Source of the DNA: Woeseia sp.
Lineage (GTDB): Bacteria; Pseudomonadota; Gammaproteobacteria; Steroidobacterales; Woeseiaceae
NCBI GenBank assembly: GCA_018701055.1
Contig: JABIUH010000294.1
Location: forward strand, 1-11,991
DNA: 11,991 bases
Direction: 5' to 3'
Under the pieces are notes generated by a model. The model did not search any database. It was given only the letters and a program-made list of their open reading frames with translations, and was not told where the DNA came from. Shown piece after piece: positions 6,696 through 11,991 of this stretch. How positions within the stretch are numbered: position 1 is the stretch's first letter; each line of letters begins with the position of its first letter. Position numbers and translations under genes: made by a program.

Positions 6696-7169
6696 ATGAA
6701 AAAAATCGCGGTCTTCGCTGACGTCCAAAATATCTACTACACCTGCCGGCAGGCGTATGGGCGACAGTTCAACTACAAGGCATTAATGACGAGAGTCAGT
6801 GAGGGTGGCGAAATTGTTCAGGCCAACGCCTATGCAATTGAACGCAATGATGATGGTCAACGAAAATTTCAGGACGCGTTGCGCCATCTTGGTTTCGACG
6901 TAAAACTAAAACCTTTCATCCAGCGCAGCGATGGATCCGCGAAGGGCGACTGGGATGTCGGAATTGCCATCGACGTGTTGGACATTGCCCCCGATGTCGA
7001 TGTCGTTGTGCTGCTCTCGGGCGATGGCGACTTCGATTTGTTGCTACAAAAGATCAGGCAATCCTATAAAACCAAAGCAGAGGTTTATGGTGTGCCCCAA
7101 CTCACCGCGAACGCTTTGATTAACTCGGCAAGTCTTTTTCACCGCATCGATACGGATCTGCTGCTGTAA
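6696..7169 (+). CDS. NYN domain protein, LabA/DUF88 family
   Basis: A complete 157-residue protein consisting of one NYN domain, a PIN-like nuclease fold (PF01936). The acidic pocket is complete: FADVQN (D9), KGDWDVGIAIDVL (D85, D87, D93) and SGDGDF (D110, D112). NYN proteins are predicted or shown RNases acting on RNA with Mg2+ or Mn2+; the target of this one is unknown. The start is the first ATG of the domain (MKKIAVFADVQN) although no clear Shine-Dalgarno precedes it. It lies just downstream of cspA but behind that gene's terminator, so it needs its own promoter, which I could not identify with confidence. It ends 7 bp before the end of a convergent gene. Confidence 0.9.
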   Translation: MKKIAVFADVQNIYYTCRQAYGRQFNYKALMTRVSEGGEIVQANAYAIERNDDGQRKFQDALRHLGFDVKLKPFIQRSDGSAKGDWDVGIAIDVLDIAPDVDVVVLLSGDGDFDLLLQKIRQSYKTKAEVYGVPQLTANALINSASLFHRIDTDLLL

Positions 7170-7176
7170 ATTGTTC

Positions 7177-8205
7177 TCAGAAGCGCTTGTCCACTCGTTC
7201 CAAATACATTTCCAATTCACCGTCCTCATACATTTGTAAATAAAACGAATCTGGATCGCAGGTATAAGGAAAAATATCCGCAGCGTTATTTCTTTGCCAT
7301 TGCCGCCGACGAACCGGCGGACGTTCATAATTTTCGGGATCGTAGACCGTGATGACCGCATTAAGTGTGCTGCCATCATCACTGAGCGTGTAACGTTCTT
7401 CGATGGTGGCGTTTTCCGAAATTAGCTCGCCTCGGAAATCACGAACTGTCTTTTCCAGATGATTCGTTTCGACGACGAGGGTATTACCGTCCCAACGTCC
7501 AAGTGAGTGCCCCATGCGTGAGGGTGGCACGAAGTCACCAGGATCACGACCGTCCGTCCAGATGCGCCTTACCTTACCCTGGTATTCGTAAATCATGGTG
7601 AGGCGATTATTCGATTCGATCACCTCGAACGGAAACGAATAAGTTGCCAATGCAGGCAGCCCGATTGACGTGCAGCGAACATCCGGTTGATCGTAGTAAG
7701 GCAGGTACCTTTTCAACCACTCCTGCCCGGCTGGTGTAAGTGCCATTGTGTATTTACGAAAGTCCAACTCCTGAGTTGCCGTCCAGATACCCGTCATATC
7801 AAAAGGATTTTCTGGAATCCCAACATCCGATGTCGGCATCTCGCGTTCCGCTCGCCAAGGGCCTGGCGCTTCTTTTTGGGCAGCCGCTCCAACCTGCTCG
7901 TAAATACCAGACATTGCATCACCCATGATCTTGCCGGTCATCCGACGATCAAATACAAAGCCACGAACGTCACGACTATCCGCCGTGATAACAATGTTAT
8001 CGCCATCGGTAGACACATTTGCAGGACCACCTTCAAGGTGAGCGACCCACCCGTCTCCGTCCTTTTCGATCTCCAACACTCCCACTAGGGTTCGATTCTT
8101 GTCGTCGACTGACAAAACCCAGCGACCCTCAATACTCGCGAATGCGGAACATGAAATCATCGCCAGCAGAACGACCACAAAGCTACGTAAATACGGTATT
8201 AACAT
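7177..8205 (-). CDS. Exported protein of unknown function, 342 residues
   Basis: The N-terminus MLIPYLRSFVVVLLAMISCS ending AFA is a signal peptide, so the protein is probably periplasmic. The first part (SIEGRWVLSVDD to about residue 105) reads like a beta-rich lipocalin-like small domain with repeated Gly-Asp turns. The second part starts at NPFDMTGIW and carries MGHSLGRWDGNTLVVETNH (about 230-248), ISENATIEERYTLSDDG and a strand with VYDPENYERP. The motif G-H-S-x-G-x-W-x-G-x-T-L-V-V-x-T is common in uncharacterised exported proteins of proteobacteria and acidobacteria, usually beside DUF6152 genes as here. No catalytic residues can be assigned. The ATG is 7 bp past the DUF6152 stop, with GGAG overlapping that stop, so the two are very probably co-transcribed and translationally coupled. 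Confidence 0.82.
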   Translation of the reverse strand: MLIPYLRSFVVVLLAMISCSAFASIEGRWVLSVDDKNRTLVGVLEIEKDGDGWVAHLEGGPANVSTDGDNIVITADSRDVRGFVFDRRMTGKIMGDAMSGIYEQVGAAAQKEAPGPWRAEREMPTSDVGIPENPFDMTGIWTATQELDFRKYTMALTPAGQEWLKRYLPYYDQPDVRCTSIGLPALATYSFPFEVIESNNRLTMIYEYQGKVRRIWTDGRDPGDFVPPSRMGHSLGRWDGNTLVVETNHLEKTVRDFRGELISENATIEERYTLSDDGSTLNAVITVYDPENYERPPVRRRQWQRNNAADIFPYTCDPDSFYLQMYEDGELEMYLERVDKRF

Positions 8206-8212
8206 GTGTCGC

Positions 8213-8635
8213 TTACTCCGGTGCTTTGTCAGTCAATACTCGACCATCGGCAAGCGTGATTGTCATGATCGACAACATTTTGTTGCCGTCCCTTCCGAGG
8301 TAGCCGTACATCTCCACCGAATCGCCAACCGCGATGGTGTCTGGGGTCCATCCCTTACGGGCTAACCACACGACAGGAGAACCGCGCGCATCCCAAGTTT
8401 CCGTTTCGCCATCCTCGTTCTTTATTTCAATGAGATAGCGCACATGTGGGTTCTTGAACCAAACCTGAGAAATCGTGCCGTTCAGCGTCGCCGTTTTATC
8501 CGCTACAAATTCCGCGGTAAACGAATGGTGGCCGTTAGCCGGCTGACTAATCATCACGCCCGCTAGACCGAGCGATAAACAAACAACCGCGCCGAAAACG
8601 AGAACATTCGCGCCTAATCTGGCAAACTTATTCAT
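8213..8635 (-). CDS. DUF6152 family exported protein
   Basis: A 140-residue protein with a signal peptide or N-terminal anchor (MNKFARLGANVLVFGAVVCL to about residue 34) followed by HHSFTAEF at the mature N-terminus, then LNGTISQVWFKNPHVRYLIE, WDARGSP, and RKGWTPDTIAVGDSVEMYGY. This order matches the DUF6152 family, a small OB-like beta domain of unknown role; the conserved His-His near the mature start suggests metal binding, which is my inference. The ATG at 8635 is chosen over the upstream TTG at 8647 because GAGG sits 6 bp before it. First gene of the pair with the 342-residue protein. It is divergent from the TonB-C-like gene with 98 bp between. Confidence 0.86.
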   Translation of the reverse strand: MNKFARLGANVLVFGAVVCLSLGLAGVMISQPANGHHSFTAEFVADKTATLNGTISQVWFKNPHVRYLIEIKNEDGETETWDARGSPVVWLARKGWTPDTIAVGDSVEMYGYLGRDGNKMLSIMTITLADGRVLTDKAPE

Positions 8636-8733
8636 CGCGAGCCTCAAATCTGAATTGATGCTTTAGTCTACCGCAATAAGCGTTACACATAGAATGGACC
8701 GAGAACATCAACCACATTGGAATTTGCTCTGAC

Positions 8734-9450
8734 ATGAAGAAAACCACATTCGTTTTGACGGCTATTGTCTGCGCCCTCCCCGCGTTGTCGCAAGAGAATA
8801 GCGCACCGTATACGCATGCTACGTTTCAGCCCGGCAAGCGGTCAATCGAGAATCTCATTGAATTCCCAAAAACGACTTTCTCGGGAGAGTTAGCCATCAT
8901 CTGCTCAAGCAGAGCCACAGCAAAAGGACGCATCAAAGACGGGCGCTGCTCATCCCCGCAGGATCCCGATTTGGATTTCACCATGGCAGTAAGCCGTAGA
9001 TTTAACTCTGCCCGCGTCATTTCTGCCACGGTGAACGGCAAAAAAGAGGAAGTGGACTTTCAGTTTACGGTAGTTTTTTCGAGCAACGGCGAAGAGCAAA
9101 ATATCGTCGTTCATGAAAATAACGGCAAAAACATCGAGCGCTTCGGTAATGACTACACATCGGCGCAGCGATACTCGCCCAATCCGTGGCCAGCTCGTTG
9201 TTCCGGCTGGCGACGCGATGATCTCATTGTCGAGGTTGCTATCGTCGAAAAGACAGGGCGCGCCAAAGCGATCGAAGTGATGTCTTCAACTGCCGGAGTC
9301 GACGCGCGGTGCAAAGATGCACTACAAACTCAACTGAGCAACGCACGCTGGATTCCAGCCATAAGCAATGGCGAGTTGGTCGAATCGGTGTGGGTCAACC
9401 CTATCGTGTTGACTAAACTTTCATTCAAGCGAGAACAAAAACAGGAATAA
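8734..9450 (+). CDS. Exported protein with TonB C-terminal-like domain(s)
   Basis: A 238-residue protein with a short signal peptide (MKKTTFVLTAIVCALPALS). The C-terminal part, about 162-230, has the TonB C-terminal pattern: a strand DLIVEVAIVEKTG, AIEVMSS, a helix with a Cys (ARCKDALQTQL) and ARWIPAISNGELVESVW (204-220). It lacks the proline-rich spacer of true TonB energy transducers and has a cleavable-looking leader instead of an anchor, so it is probably a periplasmic TonB-like module rather than an energy transducer. The first part, about 49-125, contains ARVISATVNGKKEEVDF (93-109) at the equivalent place, suggesting a second, diverged copy of the same fold. Partner and function are unknown. 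The gene ends 18 bp before the tail of convergent rhlE. Confidence 0.78.
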   Translation: MKKTTFVLTAIVCALPALSQENSAPYTHATFQPGKRSIENLIEFPKTTFSGELAIICSSRATAKGRIKDGRCSSPQDPDLDFTMAVSRRFNSARVISATVNGKKEEVDFQFTVVFSSNGEEQNIVVHENNGKNIERFGNDYTSAQRYSPNPWPARCSGWRRDDLIVEVAIVEKTGRAKAIEVMSSTAGVDARCKDALQTQLSNARWIPAISNGELVESVWVNPIVLTKLSFKREQKQE

Positions 9451-9468
9451 CCCATCCGTCGGAAAATT

Positions 9469-10743
9469 TTATCCGGCGCGCCGCTGACGACGTGCGCCGT
9501 TACCACCACCGGGTTTTTTCGCAGCACTACCCCGTCGGCTGCGTGGTTTTTTACTGCGATTATTCGCGGCTCGGTTGCCACCACCTTGCTTGATCGGTTC
9601 AGCCTTAATACGCTTATCCGGCTCATAGCCTGAGATTACTTCCTTACGAATTTTGGTCTTAAGCAACTTCTCAATATCGTCGAGAAGTTTGAGCTCATCG
9701 ACACAAACCAGGGAAATCGCACTGCCCTCCTGCCCTGCCCGCGCCGTACGCCCAATACGATGGACATAGTCCTCGGCAACAAATGGCAATTCGAAATTGA
9801 CTACTGTCGGTAATCGCTCGATATCGATGCCGCGTGCCGCAATATCTGTTGCAACAAGCACCCGAACTTTGCGTGATTTAAACTCGCTTAATGCACGCGT
9901 TCGCGCCGCTTGCGATTTATTGCCGTGAATCGCGAGCGCGGATATACCATCGTCAACTAACTGTCCCGCGAGTCGATTGGCCCCATGTTTCGTACGGGTA
10001 AATACCAATACTTGCTGCCAATTCTCTGCTCCAATGCGGTGTGACAACAGCTCTCGCTTACGGCTCTTGTCGACCGGATGAACGACCTGACTGACGAGCT
10101 CTGCAGGCTTATTACGTGTCGCCACTGATATCTCAATTGGCGAATCAAGCAGGCCGGCGGCAAGTGTGCGTATCTCTTTCGAGAAGGTGGCCGAGAACAA
10201 CAGGTTCTGCCGTTCTTTCGGCAATACTTTTAATACACGTTTGATATCACGGATAAAGCCCATATCGAGCATGCGATCTGCTTCATCGAGAACGAGCAGA
10301 TCAACCTTCGACAGGTCAATTGTTCCCTGTTGCATGTGATCGAGGAGACGCCCTGGCGTCGCGACAACAACATCCACACCATTCCGCAATTTGGATATTT
10401 GCGTATTAATGCTGACGCCGCCAAATATGACCGCCGTTTTGAACGGCAAATAAGCGCCATAGTCGCGCACGCTTTCGCCAACCTGAGCGGCTAGCTCACG
10501 TGTTGGGGTCAGAATGAGCGCACGGATGTTACGGCGGTTTTTAGTGGATGTTTGAAGATGCTGCAAAATTGGCAGCGTAAACCCAGCCGTTTTGCCGGTT
10601 CCCGTTTGCGCAGCGCCAAGAACATCTCGACCCTCCAGAATGACGGGTATGGCTTGTTGCTGAATAGGGGTTGCTTCCGTGTAGCCTTTTTTCTCAACCG
10701 CACGCAGCAATTCGATCGATAGACCGAATTCATTAAATAACAT
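9469..10743 (-). CDS. rhlE: DEAD-box ATP-dependent RNA helicase, RhlE-like
   Basis: A complete 424-residue helicase with all superfamily 2 motifs in order: Q motif region GYTEATPIQQQAIP (20-33), Walker A AQTGTGKT (45-52), PTRELA (80-85), GG (108-109), TPGR (129-132), DEAD (153-156), SAT (184-186), VFTRTKHGAN (247-256), VATDIAARGIDI (297-308) and HRIGRTARAG (328-337). The short N-terminus MLFNEFGLS and a basic Gly/Arg/Lys-rich tail from about 385 are typical of RhlE. It unwinds short RNA duplexes with ATP in the cytoplasm; known RhlE proteins act in ribosome maturation and with the RNA degradosome, often at low temperature. GGAG lies about 12 bp before the ATG. The 239-bp upstream gap separates it from the DUF6065 gene; a weak TATAGT-type promoter is possible there. 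Confidence 0.95.
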   Translation of the reverse strand: MLFNEFGLSIELLRAVEKKGYTEATPIQQQAIPVILEGRDVLGAAQTGTGKTAGFTLPILQHLQTSTKNRRNIRALILTPTRELAAQVGESVRDYGAYLPFKTAVIFGGVSINTQISKLRNGVDVVVATPGRLLDHMQQGTIDLSKVDLLVLDEADRMLDMGFIRDIKRVLKVLPKERQNLLFSATFSKEIRTLAAGLLDSPIEISVATRNKPAELVSQVVHPVDKSRKRELLSHRIGAENWQQVLVFTRTKHGANRLAGQLVDDGISALAIHGNKSQAARTRALSEFKSRKVRVLVATDIAARGIDIERLPTVVNFELPFVAEDYVHRIGRTARAGQEGSAISLVCVDELKLLDDIEKLLKTKIRKEVISGYEPDKRIKAEPIKQGGGNRAANNRSKKPRSRRGSAAKKPGGGNGARRQRRAG

Positions 10744-10982
10744 TGATTTTTTAACTCCAGATCGCCTGACGCGAGAGCGGATAATCCACGCAAGTTTCGG
10801 CCCAGGCTTTAATTTTGATTAGCACTCAGACACTGCGACATGCAGACTGAGAGCGTGTGGCACCGACCGATGGATGCCAAGACGGAGCGGACTATAACAG
10901 GACGCCGCTCAATTGGAAGGACAAAAATCCTTTTTTTTCAATAATTTAACACTATGTCGAAACCCATTTTTTAACACACGCC

Positions 10983-11723
10983 TCAAGAACGACGGAATTC
11001 CTTCATTTGCACTTTTGTTTCATGCCCAGCAAACGTATTGCCAGACTGGTCCTCACCCTTCATATAGGTACGCTGCCAACCCTGCTTTTCAGCCTCTGAT
11101 CCAGACTGCTGTAGCTCTTCGTTGAATTTCATACGGTCATCGCGCCAATCCACGTACTGTTGATAGAGTTTGGCGTTCTCATTTAAATTCTTCAATGTCG
11201 GATCGAATTTTCGAACATAGTGGCGCGGGTACGGCAATACAGTCGCGATGGGCTCGTCTTTCTCGAATGTAACTTTGTGGCGCTTACGCGTGAATTGCCA
11301 ATTCATCGTGAACGTAAACGGCGCCCAATCTGTTTCGATAATGCCCTCAAGGGGCGCGATGGCGTCTTTCGGGCTGTTCGCCGGGCCTTTCACCCATAAG
11401 TTATGAGACTTCGTCGTACGGAAGAGATACCCCAATGAAAACGTCAGCACGCCATTGCCGAAATGTGAACCAACCAGCGCCGACTCCTCGTTGTGAAAAC
11501 TGATTTTAATTGCATCGAGACCCGCTTTGCCGTTCCAGCGTGCTGTAAATGACACTGGGTTAAGAATCTCCCAACCCACCTGATTCGCAATTGCCAACGG
11601 CAGGCAACGGTAAGCGAACTTTTCTGGCAAGTCGTCAATCCAATCGCGCGCTCTAACTGCAGAGCGCAATCGCATCGGTTCCTCGACGACTTCGTAAGCG
11701 GTGATTTGCAACTTGTCTTTCAT
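10983..11723 (-). CDS. DUF6065 family protein
   Basis: A complete 246-residue soluble protein without signal peptide. Conserved blocks that I recognise as DUF6065 are FAYRCLPLAIANQVGWEI (36-53), FTARWNG, SHFGNGVLTF, YLFRT followed by NLWVKGPANSPKDAIAPLEG, IETDWAPFTFTMNWQFTR and WQRTYMKG. The family has no established function; members turn up near biosynthetic or oxygenase genes in diverse bacteria, but no such neighbour is seen here. AGGAAG 5 bp before the ATG is the best ribosome site among the larger genes of the window and fixes the start. It could be read through into rhlE on the same strand, but I see no terminator or promoter that would settle it. Confidence 0.85.
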   Translation of the reverse strand: MKDKLQITAYEVVEEPMRLRSAVRARDWIDDLPEKFAYRCLPLAIANQVGWEILNPVSFTARWNGKAGLDAIKISFHNEESALVGSHFGNGVLTFSLGYLFRTTKSHNLWVKGPANSPKDAIAPLEGIIETDWAPFTFTMNWQFTRKRHKVTFEKDEPIATVLPYPRHYVRKFDPTLKNLNENAKLYQQYVDWRDDRMKFNEELQQSGSEAEKQGWQRTYMKGEDQSGNTFAGHETKVQMKEFRRS

Positions 11724-11991
11724 ACAAACTTCCTAAATGGTATACGACAGCTTTCGATCGGCACTCAACACGCAGATTGTGCGGCGATGCCAACATCGAT
11801 ATTCGAGCTAAGTGAGCCGCTTACTTAGCCGCAGTCATCAGCGACCCGCCGGCGACAACCAAACTAATGCCTGACGGTAGAAAAACACTAAGCGGCCGCG
11901 CCGCCATGTAACAATTACGTATTGTTCTCGGAAACTTGACCGACCGGCTTAGGGCTGAAAAGTAAAGCCTTCCGCCTGGTGATTCGAAATC
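11724..11991. other. Non-coding region upstream of the DUF6065 gene
   Basis: No gene is visible up to the right edge. Besides the palindrome listed separately, a minus-strand TTGAGT and TATACC pair 18 bp apart lies just before the DUF6065 ribosome site, but it would leave almost no leader, so I do not call it a promoter. Confidence 0.5.
11807..11829. promoter_or_regulatory. 23-bp near-perfect palindrome, possible operator
   Basis: GCTAAGTGAGC, a central C, then GCTTACTTAGC: two 11-bp half-sites that mirror each other with a single mismatch. It lies 84 bp upstream of the DUF6065 start codon. The size and symmetry suit a dimeric repressor site. No T-tract follows on either strand, so a terminator is less likely. 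Confidence 0.5.

Noticed and set aside
9451..9480. Inverted CGTCGG/CCGGCG between the convergent TonB-like and rhlE genes
   Set aside because: It needs a G-U pair, has no T-tract and overlaps the rhlE stop region, so it is not convincing as a bidirectional terminator.
10917..10938. AAGGA/TCCTT hairpin followed by eight T on the plus strand
   Set aside because: The stem is only 5 bp of weak pairs and no plus-strand gene lies upstream that it could terminate.

Overview
The window looks like chromosomal DNA of a free-living, probably marine or environmental gammaproteobacterium. The basis is an RhlE-type DEAD-box helicase with a basic tail, a CspA-type cold-shock protein with a strong sigma70 promoter and long leader, a NYN (LabA/DUF88) protein, a DUF6152 exported protein and a DUF6065 protein. 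No species can be named from sequence alone. There is no phage, transposase, CRISPR, tRNA or rRNA signature.

Layout. (1) 1-2829: a minus-strand FAD-dependent amine/amino-acid oxidoreductase running off the left edge, divergent from a complete NhaC-type Na+/H+ antiporter. (2) 2845-5924: the most unusual part. Two minus-strand remnants of a membrane protein that I read as DUF3592-like lie at 2845-3454 (C-terminal part) and about 5547-5924 (middle part). Between them sits a more GC-rich plus-strand segment of about 2 kb with two exported proteins, an NTF2-like protein and a CapA-family lipoprotein. Both remnants are broken: one by a +1 slip in a run of seven C, the other by an in-frame TAA with recognisable coding sequence beyond it. 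(3) 5925-7169: a gene-poor stretch, then a consensus promoter, a 136-nt leader, cspA, a strong intrinsic terminator and a NYN-domain gene. (4) 7177-9450: a minus-strand pair of exported proteins (DUF6152 and a 342-residue protein), divergent from an exported protein with a TonB-C-like fold that seems internally duplicated. (5) 9469-11723: rhlE and a DUF6065 gene, both on the minus strand. (6) 11724-11991: non-coding, with a 23-bp near-perfect palindrome that looks like an operator.

Functional themes. CspA, RhlE and the NYN protein all act, or are expected to act, on RNA and lie within about 4.4 kb, though not in one operon. The DUF6152/342-residue pair is a tight two-gene unit. The NTF2-like/CapA segment looks like cargo sitting inside, or between copies of, a decayed membrane-protein gene. 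I found no strong evidence for a wholly new system. The split-gene arrangement is the best candidate for follow-up.
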